DNA of 64,000 nucleotides from Aphelocoma coerulescens (GCF_041296385.1 NC_091013.1:11794001-11858000), one strand, 5' to 3'. Positions 11,544 through 25,650 are shown, numbered from the stretch's first letter. Notes: a model not told the origin generated them from the letters alone. Numbers and translations: made by a program.

Positions 11544-14500
11544 CAGAGGCTTTGCCTACTTAATTCACTATCATTTAAAGGAATCTTCAATAATACAGTC
11601 TTCCAAAACAGAGAAAAAAAATTTCTTCCCCTCCCTGCCATCATAACTGAGGAAATGTTAAGACTTAAGAATATAAATTTAATGTTACATTCTAAATTAT
11701 TTTCATTTGCTTTTTGTCACTGCCAAAGTATACTGAGATGACATTTATCTAGAAGGCAGATACAAATGTAGGTTGAGCACAATGTGTTTTAGAAGTAAAC
11801 CTGAAGTTCATTGTAGAATAATCAATAAAAAAAAGATTTTAGAATCCTAACACAAATTGCTGAAATAAATCAAGATTTATATAATCCTTAAGTACAAGCA
11901 TAATTTATAATTTTCAGTGTTCTTCTAAATAATATTTTTAGTTAGGTCTGTTTATCTTGTGAAATATGTATTATTACTAATCAGTCATTTGATCATAAAA
12001 TTAGGTCTAAGTTCAAAAAAAACTTTACCATCTTAAGAGGCTTTTTCGTTTTTTTAATAAATAAACATCTCTAAGTATGAAGTTGTAGCTGGCACTAATT
12101 TCCTAGTATGTCACAGATATTATCAGTTTTCCAGAATAAGAGACCTTGAAACAAAACAGCATCTAAATCTATAAAGACTCTAGAACAGAACAGAAATTAT
12201 AGTCCTGTATCCATATCCTTATTCATCCAAAAGCCAGTGTTCAGAAACTTGCTCCTAAACACAGCTCTGGTAGGAGATAAAAACAAAATTTTGAAAACCT
12301 GGATTTATCATCCATCATGCAGTATTTTTTATTACATTTAAAAGTTCTGCAGACTCATTTCAAAATTACTAGGTTAAATTTGCCCTGTCCCAGCTGTCTC
12401 ATTAATCCAATACAGACACTTTCTTCAGTATGTCATTCACCAAATATTGGAATAAGATGTTCAAGAAATCCATATAACTGATCATGCTTCACTTAATGTG
12501 TTCCACTACCAAGTCTTGTTAAAGCTGGGGCTTCACTGAGTGACTGCTGACCAACACCAGTTAAAACTCTGCCTTTCTGACAGCTGTGAAAACACTGCGA
12601 ACAAACCTCTGGTGTAAAGGAGTAGTCAGTCACTATCACATTTCTTAGGTTACTAATTTAAAAATATGCATTATTATTATTAAATAACCCCCCAAAATAA
12701 TTACTTTGCATCAGAATCTAGAGCAGGTTAGCATGTCACTTACAGTTATCACTTAACAAACCTCTGCTTTGTAGGATTTGTGACTTCTAGGGTCAGGGAA
12801 TGAATGTTTCATTCAGGGAAACATTTTACTTTCCCTAACAATAACCATGACATATTGTATATATGTAAGTTTTTTCCATCTCTTGCGAGAATAAGTGGTT
12901 AATAATAATAAGAAAAAAATTCAATTAAAAAAATTTTCAATTAAAAAAATAATAAAACCCCAAGTACACAGCCTGTAGTGTAATATTAGGCTCTGTGAAT
13001 TAAAATATTTTGGTTGGTACTTCCTAGCTTAAAACTAATTGTTTACAATTATGTCTTCTAAATTATTCCCACAGAACCCAGACTGATCTGTGGTATGATA
13101 CCTGAGGTTTGTGATAAATATCTAATGAGAATAAATACACTGAGACAAATCATGCTTTTATTTACAATAAATCATTGTATTTACTTCAGCTTCTGTCAAG
13201 ATCTGAAACCCAGATGCAGACACAGTTCACACATTTTATGCCACAAATGTTAAAATATAATGACTTAAATTGCTACTGTTCAATTAATTAAAAATATTTT
13301 GGTGAAGTTATAAGCAAACCTTTAAAAAAAATTTAGCAATGTTTATTAGCTACAAGTAATCACTATGCACTGTCTGTAATTTTCCATAGAGCTTTATATT
13401 TTTTAATTGAGTAAAGCAATAGTAAACACCTTTTTTAGGTGTTCCACATGAGCAGAAATTAAAGTTTCTGTTTTATTTTGAATTAGTTGATTTACCATCA
13501 TCAGAAAATATTAACATATCATTATTTATTACGTAGATGTCAATAAACTAAAATGAACAATTAAAAAAATTATCCTCCACCAGTTGTAACAAAAGGCAAT
13601 TATTACAGAAAATTTAAAATCTTCTTGCATTATGGGATTTTTTGGTTTTATTTTTTTTTATTATTTATTTGATTGCAGTTTTTATTTCTTTCCTTTTTCT
13701 TTCTTAATTAAAGCTTTATCAAAGAAAACACTCCTCACATATAGAATGAAACGACTGTATATTCTTAGCACCTCAGGGCACTTCAGTGGTGCTACAGACT
13801 CAGGACCTTTATAACAATAGCTGTACTAACAAAAATGGCCCATATAAACAAATGGCTGAATAAATCTTTGTACCCGTTCTTCTGAAAAATCTGGAGTAAA
13901 GCTCTTTCTTGGCAGGATGCTTGCCATGAACCTTAATATAACTCACAGTTTCACCTGTTTAATAGTCTTAATAATTTTGGATATTGAAAAAATATACAAT
14001 AGTTTTTTAATTAATGTCATAAACAGCTCGTGGACTATTATTTCATAAATCTAAAAGTGAAACAAGAACCATTTCTTTAATTCGATAACTAGCTTTGAAA
14101 TACAAATTTCTGAGTCCCATTTTTGTGAGAAACAGTTTTTTTAGGACAAGTATGAACAGGACTTATTTAAATGAGCCATAAAGTGACCAATATCCATTAT
14201 TAGGTATCATGTCAAAACTGGTGTATCTCCTACGGAATTCAGTTTAAAGATCTGAGAGATTCTCTTTATACAATTTTAGGAACAAAGCTCTCCTTTATCC
14301 CTTCAGTTGTCTGTGAGAAAATCTTCATCTTGTTAACTCTAGCCAGGTACACAAAACCCAAGATCAACACTACTCTCAAGGATTATTCAATTATATTCTA
14401 GTAAAAACATGAAAAATAAACCTTTGTCATAACACAGGTCTCTTCAGAATGAGCAACAGATATTAATAATATATGGGATGAAATGAAATATTTACTCTTA

Positions 14501-17487
14501 CATGCCAGGGGAGGCCTACTGGTATTTTTGACAAGAAAGTGCAAATGGGAGGTGAGCTAAAAGAGAAAAGGAGCTTCCTACTGTACATCTTCAGCTGCAT
14601 ATGATTACTGCACATGCATGTATGGCAAAAAAAGGTTTTGCAGTTTGAATTTGAATTCTGGCTGTTCAAATGTCCCTAGGACCTTTCTGACAGATTTCCA
14701 CTGTTCAGGGTATAGGCCAAGTCACTATTTTTTTTTTCCTGTGGCTTTTATTATCTAATTTAAATAAATTAACCCAGATGGCAGGATTCCTGGCACTCAC
14801 ACCTTTAACTGCCCAACTGGATTGACCCACAAAGAGTAGAAGTGAGCTCAGGGAACTGACAGTCATAATGAAGAGTTATGAAAAGGAGATTTTTGTAGAT
14901 GCAAGGAGTCGATTAACTTTCTTACATGAAGTGTTATTTATAAAGAGGTGAACAGAATTCTGTGTATATTTGCTACTTTACTCTTACGTCAATTCATTGA
15001 TATGGATAAAAAATAGCTTGATGACTTTCAAAAACTTACTAACTATCCTCTTATTGATGTCCTAAATTCTCAGTGGGGTGCTATTCATCCCCCCATTAAT
15101 ACAGGAGTAGGACCTATAATATATTTTAACTACTCAGACCAGTTAGACTGTGAAAGCCAGATCCAAAAGTCATACTATATGGATGTAAATCAGATATGTA
15201 AATGAAAGATGACTGTACGTACTGTACAAAGTAATCTAGTAATTGTTAAAAACAGATTCCCATCCAACTGAATTCAGTGTAAATTTCCTAATTGATTTCA
15301 GTTTGAGTGGGTTTTAGAACCAGATATTTAATGACTGGTCATGCTTTCCGTTTGGGGATATAAACAATAAAGGAAATATTCAATTTTATTTTAAATTATG
15401 CAATGATTTCTATTGAAAATTGGCAGCTGTGAGCATTCCAGAAAATGAGACTGCTAATTTATATGCCAAAATAGAAACATTTAGCTACTGAGAGACTTGA
15501 TAAATCTATCTCTAAATGCTTATTTGCAAAATCAAGTACATATTTATAATGTGTAAGATTATATTATTTCTCCGAGCATGAAACTGGGAATGAGAAGTTT
15601 TCTGCATAGAAACTGATCCACTGGATTTAATCTGACCCCTTAACAGATGCTATACTGCTGAAAATATGTTAATTATAAGATCTGGCCTGACATTACCCAG
15701 ATCTTATTTTCCTGTCAAAATAATCAAGGAACACTTTATTATAACAAACAACAATATTATTTTATTGGGCAAGATTTAACTTGGAGATCAGATTTAACGA
15801 ATAATGCTAACACTATTAGTTTACTGTCCTTAGTGATGTCTAACTGTAATATCCCAGAATACACTGAAAGACATTAAAATGTATTCACCATACAAGGTAC
15901 AATAAAATTTATCTGGATTTCCAAAGCTAAGCTTTAATTTCCTAACAAATACAAACACAGGAACTTGAGTTACTTTGGAATTCCAAACAGTGACAGAAAA
16001 AAATGTATTCTACCAGATTAGGGTCCCTAAATTTAAACCTTTTATTTTGTTATTACTCCTCCTAGTGATTAGTGTCTGCAGAATAAATTGAAGTTAACAT
16101 GATAAATACACAAAATCCAATTTAATTTTCACACATGTAATAATTTCATATCAAATTACAATGGTAATCATGAATGGTAAAATTATAATCAATTTAAGTT
16201 AGCTTTTATAAATCAAATATGTTTAAGTTGTCAAACAACAACACTGAAATATTTTGTCTCACATCTTAGGTGAGATAGTATTTTGCTTGTTTTCTCTAGT
16301 CATATTTTTAAGAGACATCTGATTTAAATGGTAGTTATAGTAACCTTAAGATGAACTTTTCAAAAAGTTAAAATTGACTGATTTTCATCTGCACTTAATT
16401 TACAATACCTTTTTATTGTTTTTCTTTTCATGGTTTAATTGTGGTCCTTGAAAGCTACTTATACCTAAGATCTTAGTTTCACCAAATTTCTTTCACCTCA
16501 GGTCATTCCATACCTATAAGAATGGAATTAATATTAAACATGAGAAGGTATGCTTATAGTAAAGCCAAAGTTCCTATGGAATTATTTCAAAGAAGTCGGA
16601 GATAATAGCTTTACAGTCATTTTTCCATGAAAACTACTTTTTGTCACCAAGCTTGACTACAGCAATAGTTTTCATAAGTGTGAGAAAACACAGATGGTAT
16701 AGTAAAGTGACTTGATATAAATAAAGTACCTTGCCTCTATGTATTGATTTTGCCAAGTTTCCACTATTTCAGTTCTTTTTTGAGAGTCAAAAATAAATAG
16801 TGATCCTATTATTTCACTTGTTTGCATAACTTAAGGTGCAGCCAAGTCTGATAATCATGACTGGGATTTGATCAGTTGATATCCTTTCTTGCAATAATTA
16901 TTGACACAGAGAACAAGAAAAGCCCTGCACATTGTCCCCTCCCTCTCTCCAAATGAATCTCTCATTGGCCTACCAATTTTACTCCAGTTTGTAAGATCAC
17001 AACTTACATTGTACAACAGAGAAGCAGTGTTTCATAATTCCACTACCAAACAACGCCTTCCATAAATATATACACAAACACATTGAAGCAGATGAAACAC
17101 AACTTCAGAAGAGACTACAAGAAAATGCAAAAAGAATGCTGCATGTATATACAATTAAGTTTGAGCCTTCTACTGATGATTTATGGAGCCTTTCTTCTTC
17201 AAGCTGATTGGCATAAATGAGCTTGAAAATTATTTTTGTTGAACATCTTAGTGAACACAAAGCTTTAAAAGAAATGTATTGACAGTACTGAGCTCACTGG
17301 TTTGAATATTTTGGTGAATTTATGTAATGGTTTAAGTAAGATCTCATTCAATTAAGTTAATAATTATGAACTGATGAATATTTACTTTTCATAAATGCTT
17401 CAGAATTCATACTAGATGTTCGGAATTCACAGCTCTCGGCAGTGCAGCAAATATAATGGTAACTCCTAAAGTCACTGCATGGCACAG
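11544..17487. other. AT-rich DNA, no gene recognised
   Basis: Almost 6 kb without an identifiable gene, RNA or interspersed repeat. A tandem pair of 'ttcaattaaaaaaa'-like units lies near 12918-12950. Open frames here are shorter than 70 codons and show no resemblance to known proteins. Confidence 0.5.
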
Positions 17488-17705
17488 CATCATAGAATGT
17501 CCTGAGCTGGAAGGGACCCACAAGGATCACCCACTCCAACTTCTGGTTTTGCACAAGACAACCCCAAGAGTCACACCATGTGCCTGCAAGTGTCCAAATG
17601 CTTTTTGAGCTCTGTCAGAGTTGGTGCTGTGACCACTTCCCTGGGGAGCCCGATTCAGTGCCCAGCCACCCTCTGGGTGAAAAACCTTTTCCTAATAAAA
17701 AGCAA
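17488..17705 (-). mobile_element. CR1 LINE, 3' end fragment, minus strand
   Basis: The plus strand reads the reverse complement of a CR1 3' end: 'catcatagaatgtcctgagc', 'ctggaagggacccacaagga', then 'caaatgctttttgagctctg' and 'ccaccctctgggtgaaaaac'. The CR1 tail is therefore at about 17488 and the 5' truncation near 17705. It is the same subfamily as the copies at 11.3, 20.6 and 47.1 kb, but opposite in orientation. Confidence 0.93.
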
Positions 17706-17741
17706 GACTTCATTCTACTCAGTTTCAGACAAATTTTAGGT

Positions 17742-17767
17742 TGGTTTGTTTGTTTGTTTGTTTGTTT
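17742..17767 (+). repeat. (TTTG)n microsatellite
   Basis: About six tandem TTTG units lie just beyond the CR1 fragment, in otherwise T-rich DNA. Confidence 0.85.
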
Positions 17768-20160
17768 TGACTGATCATTTTCTCTGCAATTTAGTTTTCC
17801 AAGTTCTATTTTTTTTTCTTAATTTTTTGTTTGGAATACTTGTTCTACCTCTAACACACGATTTCTCCTTCTGTTTTCCCTACCCATAATAACTTTGCAG
17901 GATTTTTCATCTTATTATATGTTTGCAGTGCCAAACTTTTGCTTAAAAGATTTTTCTCTTTCCAATCTCCATAACCCTAGAAACCCACTGAAAGTTATCT
18001 TACAAATATAGCCTTGAGTATCTGACTTTCTCATCTTACGAGTATTCTCAGTCTTATCTAGCAGTCTCTTCTTCATGTTCTTATGTACCACATTTCTGAA
18101 TTTTATGCTGTCAAAGCTTTTAATCCAAAATTTCAAAAGATACAACTTTCAATTTGACAGCCTATGTAAATCACACAAATTTCTAATTTCTCAGAGAATT
18201 TAATGTTCTTCTAATTAGGCTGACCTAATTATGACAAAAATTAAAGTGAAAATACTTGTCTTTTTGAAGTGTCTTTAAGGTACTTCTGCATGGAGCTGGT
18301 ATTTAACTAAGGTACTATTGATGAATTCAGGTATTTAAGCCCACCCTAGCAGTTCAGGAAGTTTCAGGAGCTTAACACATAAGCTCAAGCTAGTTAATTC
18401 AAGGAATCAATCCTTTTATGAAAGCCCTTTAGGGAACATTGTTTCAGTTTAGGGCTTTAAGGAATCTGTTTTGATTTAAATTAAACGAGTTCTTGAGTAT
18501 TTAAAGTAGCTTATCTGCCATTTTCCAGCTTCTGGAAATTCTAAATTTGAGTCTATTTTAATAGCAGTTACTACAAATTACAGAAACAGTTCAATATATA
18601 GGTCACATTATTTACACCTTAAGTTCTATCAGTGTTAAATAGAAGAAAAAGAAATTTACTCTGCCTCTTCCTATGATTAACCTGACCTTTACCAACAAAT
18701 GCACAGCCTGTTGATGTTGAACAGTGCCTCATACACCTGTAGAACCTTAGAAAAACCTTTCAGCAGCATTGTGAGGGAACATCATGCAAATAAAGAACCT
18801 ATAACAATGCTAAAAGGAACTGGGTTATTCACAAGCTAAAAGAAAATTCTTCTGAGTATCCGTGAGCTGAGCTAGATCTATAGAGTTAAGTGACAATAAT
18901 AATATTTTATTTCTTTCTCAAAGAAACGAGATGTGATAGACACTATACAAGGATAAGATCTGATACTGCTTATGTGGGACATTCTTAATTAGGTCCTGCA
19001 CTGCATATCAGCTTAGTTTAACATGGCGAAACTCAATTAAGCTGCTTTAACTCAGACAAGCCCTTGAACTAGTTGAAGTCCTTAAAATTGGAATACAATT
19101 TGCTTTAAAAGTTAAACAAGTTGTAAAGTAGTGACTCAACTTCTAAAATGTGTCTATTGACATTTGACATTGTTCCTTTGAATGTGTTACAAATATAGAA
19201 TCGTCATTTATCCACTCAGTTTAATGACTAAGCTAGTTTTACTTTTTTTTCCTGTTGATTTCTAATGGCCCTGCATAGCCAATTTGCTGATGTGAACGAC
19301 AGCTGGAACCTCTCATGTTTTATGAATGGTAAAGCAAAACTCTGACCTCAGTTTAAACTGTGCAGTATTACTGACAGCAACAAGAAAAGTGGGAACATAA
19401 TGTAAAGAAAAATGTTCTGCATTTGAAACAGAATGGCTAATTTAGCTTTTTAATCTATTTCTGAAACAAGGTTTTGCAGTTTACCATGCAAAAGGAGGAG
19501 TCCCACAATTTATTTTGAATCATGCTCCCCTTCCCCACGGGAAAACCCAGAAGAAAAGTGAAAGTCTTGGAGGGGAACACAAGCCACTTTGAACAAAAAA
19601 TGTTTGTCTGCACCTATACCTAGTCATTCAACATGATAACAAGTCATTTTAGGTTAGTACAACGAACTGCATTGCAAAATAAGTCAGAACACAGCAGGAC
19701 TTTGTCTTGGTTTCTCTGCATGGAAAACAGTTTTAAAACTTCATAATATCAAGTGCTAATTCAAACAGCTTTGAGCTGAAAGTCAATGATATGCAGCAAA
19801 TATGCAAACCCAAAAATACTGAATTAGGAAACACTTTTGAATGAGAGTCACTTGTGAACAGGAAATGCAGTCTTAGGAGCTAAAAAAATAGTACAGCTTA
19901 TATTGAAAATTATTAGCTTCTTCTGAGGACCTAATAAAATTTGAGACCACAGGACTGAAAGATATAATTCAAAATACCCATACATAAAATGATTGAAAAT
20001 AATTTCTTCATTCTTCATTTTTTTTCCTGTGATAACTCAGAATTTTCTGGTTTATCTTTTTCTTTCAAATTTTATTACTTATAAACCTCAGGTGTACCTT
20101 GTGTGTTACTCACCTGTTAATACCTGGAGAAGACTATGAAGCTTACACTCATTAAATAAT
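17768..20160. other. AT-rich DNA, no gene recognised
   Basis: No gene or repeat recognised. The 18.3-18.5 kb part is free of recognisable repeats and contains several inverted short motifs (AAAGCCCTTTAGG / GGGCTTTAAGG), but nothing that decides a function. Confidence 0.45.
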
Positions 20161-20284
20161 AATTTCTGCTGTCTCTCTCTGTCTTCCTCTCCTGCTATCT
20201 TCTTAGCCTACTGAGAACCTTCGACCCAACTGTGGAGAGAGAGGACCGGGAAGCGAAGTGAAGGGACGCACACAATTCTTCTAG
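20161..20284 (+). other. Strong splice acceptor and candidate exon
   Basis: A long pyrimidine tract (about 20166-20204, nearly all C/T) ends in TCTTAG at 20206, an excellent 3' splice site. The sequence directly after it (20207 to about 20270) is CpG-richer than the AT-rich surroundings, with four CpGs in some 60 bases. Two frames are open. One starts at 20207 and gives 25 codons, ending GRTQFF before TAG at 20282-20284. The other, shifted by one, gives 17 codons ending EREDREAK before TGA at 20259-20261. I recognise neither peptide. It could be a terminal or alternative exon of a neighbouring gene whose intron spans this region, or an exon of a non-coding transcript. A chance pyrimidine tract remains possible. 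Confidence 0.27.
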
Positions 20285-20588
20285 TCCCATTCAGAAATTT
20301 CTGTGACAACCACAGCTTGCATCAACTCCATTCATAGCTGAAGAAAAATACAGCAGTCAAGTGTCTACCAAGACTGCTTCTCTGGAACTGTTGCACTAAG
20401 GGCCAGTCACATCTACAACCTGCCACATTTATCAGGCTCATGAAGCTATGAGGCATTCCTACAAACATCACACTCTGCAGAGCTCTGTAGGAAACAATAG
20501 CAAGGTTTCTTAACCATTCATTGTCACAATTTAGGTTAAATCTAGAAGGTTCTATTAATTTTCTGAGCTAAGGCTAAAAAAGCAGACA
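20285..20588. other. Sequence downstream of the candidate exon
   Basis: If the segment at 20207 is a terminal exon, this stretch would be its 3' UTR. I see no AATAAA signal that clearly ends it before the CR1 fragment begins. Otherwise nothing is recognised. Confidence 0.3.
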
Positions 20589-20781
20589 GAGGATGGCTGG
20601 GCACTGGAATAGGCTTCCCAGAGGAGTGATCATGACACCAAGCTTGACAGAGTGCAAGAAATTCTTGGAAAACAGTTTCAGCACATGGTGTTATTTATGG
20701 GGCTGTCCTGTGCAGGGCCAGGAGGTGGACTCAGTGATCCTTGAGGGTCCCTTACAACTCAGGATATTCTAGGACTCTACG
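20589..20781 (+). mobile_element. CR1 LINE, 3' end fragment
   Basis: CR1 3' UTR, plus orientation: 'gaggatggctgggcactgga', 'gacaccaagcttgacagag', 'gggccaggaggtggactcag', 'gatccttgagggtcccttac' and the degenerate tail 'attctaggactctac'. About 190 bp remain. The tail has point changes relative to ATTCTATGATTCTATG, indicating an old copy. Confidence 0.92.
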
Positions 20782-23700
20782 GGCTGAGGGTTTGCAGTAT
20801 GAACAAGTAAAGTATCAGCATGTTTTAATTAAGATTTGCAGTGGCGATGGTTTTAAGTCACAGAACTTAGACAGGTTCTTGAGCTTTAAATAAATTTTTC
20901 ATGTCATTTTGAGTTAGAACATGACACTGAGTGTACCTAACATCTTACAAAATCTACCCACCTACAGCAAGTTCCAAATTTATAAGACTTCTCCAATTGT
21001 GAACAAATTCTTACTGAATATGCTGTATAGCTGCATACCATGTGCTCTGAGGGAAATTAATGATTTTAGAGAGATATTTTTCCAGAAGCAGAAATAGAAG
21101 GAAAGAGGAAAGATTCCATTAGAGGAGTCCACTATTTTTTTGTTTTTTTTAATTTGTATAGTCTCTTTATTTTGTAGGAGGATCATCAGGACTTTGCCAG
21201 CATCCAGAACGCTTCATCAGTTTGCTTTAGTAATTAGCAACATCACAATGTTGAAAAATTCCTTATACATAAAACTCCCATGTCTTCTTAATTCAATAAG
21301 AAGTTCCAGACAGAGATATATCTTTATCATATGAATATCGTGTTTCTTGAAAAATGAGAGTGGGGAACAAGTATAATGCTATTTGTAAAACCTATAAGAA
21401 ATTAGTACAACTCTTATGAATTGTACAGACTTGTGATTTTTACCTGGCATTTTAGCTACCTACTTTACATGACAAAAGTGTCAAACGATGTTTGTGTTTC
21501 ATATATCCAGACTCAGTATTTAATCTGTGTAAGTACACTAAGCCTAACAGTAAAATAACTAACCTCCTGAAGAGGAAGACCTACAACCACACTAAATGTC
21601 AGCTCTCCATTCTCTTATCATGACATGCTTCCTCTCCTGAGCTTTAGATTTTATTTTTTAATAGCTCCAAGAAGTAAAACTCTGAAAACGGTTTCATTTT
21701 GAAGTCTTATCCCATACTTGGGGTGGTTAAAATATCTTCAGGGAGGTTACAGGCAGTTTAAGAGTCCTTTTTACAGATAAGAACCAAGACACAATATAGC
21801 CTTCACTTTAGCTGCCAGAAGGATAAAGTAATTGAGATTTCTGAGGTTTTTGGATCCCTTGGCAACAGAAGCCCTACAAACTTAAGTTAAATTGTTGCAG
21901 AAGATAGCTTTCTACCTCTGCCATTGGGTGCTGTCTCATGTGATCATACATTGCCCTATGACATTTTAGAGGGGAAAACAAGCAAGTTCATCAAATGAAC
22001 TTAGTCATATTTCTTTTTTCTTGACAGTTTCTAATGTCCAGACCCACATGAACAGTTCTGAAAGCCTCTTTCTTTTTATGCAGCATGGATTTCTACTTAG
22101 TTTCCATGCAAAATCCTTAGAAGCTAATGATGTGGCTTGATAAAAATGCATTTCATATCTCCTACAATGCTCTCTCTTTCATTTATAATCTCTGACCTAA
22201 AAACTTTCTTGGTTACTGTGTTCTAGCAATAACTGTTACAGTGCTATGTATATGATACTTGTTAAAGTGACAAAGAAAACCTATAAAGAGAAAAATTTGG
22301 TTTAGCTGTCTGAAAGGCAAACACTAAGAGAGGTACAGCACATGGTATTACATTTTTCCCTTAGATTTGGGAACAGGAACAGCTCCTGTGAGAAAAAAAT
22401 GATCTTGAAAGGTGGCATCCAGACCATGCTCAGTACATATTTTCCTTTACTTTTTTCCTGAGTGTCATTTGGTATGCCCATCCCTTTTTTTTTAATGCTG
22501 GAAACATTGAATAGCTTTTCCCCTCCCAGCTGTTCTGAGCTTTATTAAGCATTGTATGTATTTCCAATTTTCATTTGAACTTAGCAACATAGTCTTTCAG
22601 GTCATATAAGCAAGCATCAGAAAAAAGCATCCTGCCATATTAAAACAAATATGAGCTGCTGCCTGTAAATGTAATTATGATCTTAATTCTGAACACATTC
22701 TTTTGTCATGGAGATTTAATTTCCCTTTTGAAGTAATCAGTCATCTCTAGAAGAACTGAGGCAGCATTGATCAAATTTTAAGCCCCTACAAAACAAAGAT
22801 AGTAACAAAATTTAAGTGCATTATTAAGTGTAAGAATAATAAAACAGCCATTTTATAAAACTCAGCTTTTCCTGTCTATTTATCTATTCTCCTTTACCTT
22901 CTTGCCCAGCTATTCCCCTTCCAGTCATTTGTAGCTTTCCTCTGGAACAGAAGTTTTATCTGGCATCTTAAACTGTGTTTATGCCAAGCTAGGATACATC
23001 AGACAAAGAAGACAAACTGTAAATGTTGGACATATATTTTTTAAAGTTTAGAAAATGCTTGCAGCAACTATTTTTAAAAGGGTTGACTGCTTTTGCTGGT
23101 TTTGGGTTTTTCTTTTGTGTAAACTAGCAAGTGCAATGGCAAGAGTTCCAGTGTTCTTTGAACACACAGGTGGCAATAAGGGACTGGAAAGGGTGGGGAA
23201 GGTTTTGGGACCACCATAAGGAGTCTGGTGAAGGAGGCAGAATAGCAGTCACCACCCACTTCTTGGTGCTCCAGCCCACTACCAGCTCCAGTGGAAACTG
23301 AAAATATCACTTTTCCCACTGATCATGCTGTCTCCTAATAATATCCCAGTCAATATGCAGCATCCTCATGCTGTTTATACTCATGTTCACATACCTGAGC
23401 TTCTGGTGGAGCTCACTAGCATGACTCTAATTATGCTAATTTTCTGTTTGCAAAGGGATGTGGTTTTTATTTCTTTTCCCCTGCCATATTTGAAGGCAGC
23501 TGCTATAGCCAACATGTACTCTATTCTAATGGATTCCCAAACCACAAACACAAGAGAAAAATATGGCATTTTAAAATATAGAGCAATCCTGTAGAGTGTT
23601 CTATTTCTTGTCTGAGAAATCACTGGAGACTGCAGACAAAAAAATAGAGTAAATTTTTCCCTGCAAGTTGCATTTAAAAAATCCTACATATTGAATGAAT

Positions 23701-24870
23701 TAAAACCTAATTTTGTTTTCTATTCCTCCTCTGTTTATGCTGGCCTACTAAGGAAAATTTTATTATCTAAAAATCAAGTGTAGAAAAGTCCTAAAACTGG
23801 GGATTAAAATCAAACTGTGTAAAGGAAAATTTGAAGAAAGCATCTATGGTTTTGTACATCTTTTGTTTTATAGACAAATTAGTCACTAAGCATCTATAGT
23901 CAAGCTGGTTTCAAATGTTTTTCACATAGTTTAGGCCTGAGCTTTAAGCTATATTTTCTTTGACCAAATTCTAAACATGGTCTTCCCTCCCCCTCTCCCT
24001 GGTTAGATAATATTTGATATTAGTAATATTATTTTCTATTTCCAGGTTAACAATGCCTTCAGAAAATTAGCTATTAAAGAATCATCCAGATTTTTTTTTC
24101 CAGTCCATTTAATCATAACTTTATGATTTTATGGGTGATAAATAAGTTTTATTTTATACACACTGTCAGGAAGATGTTTATTTATAAATTCATATTTATA
24201 TATGCTTTCCTTGAATAGTAAATTAAAAAATGATGGTATACATAATTTAATGGAATGACCTCATGTTTATGTTTCCCAAAGGGACAAAAGGTGGAAGCTT
24301 GTCTTTTAAGCTGGGAAAACTGTTCCAATACAGTTCTCACTACAAATTTTAAAAATTCCTCGTGCTTTGAAAATTATGGATTTTTCTACACATATATTAC
24401 TTCCTCACACCTCGCTTATGAACTGCATGATTTCAAAGAGATATAGAATTTGTCTTCTGTTCTGCTCTCACCAGGAATATGAGACATGAAGAAAGATCAT
24501 CTTTGCTTTTGTCCTTATAGAGAGACATCACAATACTGTTTTTTGAGAATTTTCAATGTCAACAACAAAAATCTATCAGTACTGCATTCAGAACAAGTAG
24601 AAGGATGAGGTCCTTTCAGTGTCAGTACAGGCCTCCTTGATTCTCATGCTTTTCCTTCAGAAACCTCCAGCTCGTATTTTTCCAGTACTACCTTAATGGT
24701 CCTACTACTTAGCTGATTTATAAACTCAACAGAAACCTAAATGCTGAAGGAAATTGTTTATATATTTAGGGTATGTATTTGTTTTTCTCATGGGGAATGA
24801 ACATATTCAATTCAACTACAGAAATATTCATTCAAAATAGTTAAACCAAGAAAACAAATAAATTTCTGTC
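20782..24870. other. AT-rich DNA, no gene recognised
   Basis: No gene or interspersed repeat recognised. A slightly GC-richer part at about 23090-23330 carries an 81-codon minus-strand frame without family resemblance. The rest is AT-rich with short chance frames. Confidence 0.45.
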
Positions 24871-24879
24871 TAATGAGAA

Positions 24880-25650
24880 GATCAAATCCTTTCACTGTTT
24901 TTTCTGGTAAACTGGGGAGGACAGAGGCACGTGGGAACGGCGGAGACCCCGGCCCAACCTTTACCCAAGATATGACAGGAGATGACCAGTCCCATGGCTG
25001 GGGTGGATACCCATTGCTGCCAGGCCAGGGAAAATCTCTCAGGTGCCTGAGTGGTTTGGGGAGGAACAGTTCTAGGAAAACAGAGGGATAAGGGGATAGA
25101 ATAAGCTGGTAACAAGCAGGGGTTCAACACTGTTTGTCTGACCATTCCCTGTACCTGATCTGTCTTGTCATCTTATTAAACTCCATTTCTGACTATTTTC
25201 CTGTGCAAGAGGCTCTCTGTCTTGTAAACATGTATGTGGGATGTCTGAGCTGCAGCAACTGGAGTAGAGCCTGCAGGAGCCAAAAGTGTGAGGGCCACCA
25301 CTGGAATGTGTGACATTCTGCATGTCAGCACTTGTCAGGAAAAACACCAGGCTGGACTGGATGGTGAGTTGGATAATTGGCCTGGGATGAAGGGATCAAA
25401 GAGGCCATAAGTCTGTGCAAAGAGATGGAAAGACCAGAGTGTGAAAGGTGGCCACTGGAAGTATCAGGGCAGAGAACTGAGAGGGAAGCGTGTGCGGCCG
25501 CACATGCGTGCGTGCAATTGTGTCCGTGGGTTGGGTAGGCTGAGTCTGAAACGACATCTAAAGGCCAGTTATTGGGTGCACACATGAATTTGTGTGTGTG
25601 GGTATGCTTGGTAGTAGCTGGACCTGGGGACACGGAGCTGTGGCAGCTTC
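24880..25650. other. Unidentified GC- and CpG-enriched island, possible old retroelement
   Basis: About 770 bp are distinctly richer in G, C and CpG than the flanks. CpGs cluster at about 24928-24955 and again at 25487-25530. A possible ATTAAA polyadenylation signal in plus orientation lies near 25176. A perfect 14-bp palindrome TGTGCGGCCGCACA lies at 25491-25504, followed by TGCG-like repeats. Frames of 72, 87 and 102 codons exist on both strands, but none resembles a known protein. The composition and the embedded polyadenylation-like signal suggest a retroelement LTR plus flank or a decayed retrocopy. I found no terminal repeats to prove it. Confidence 0.35.
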
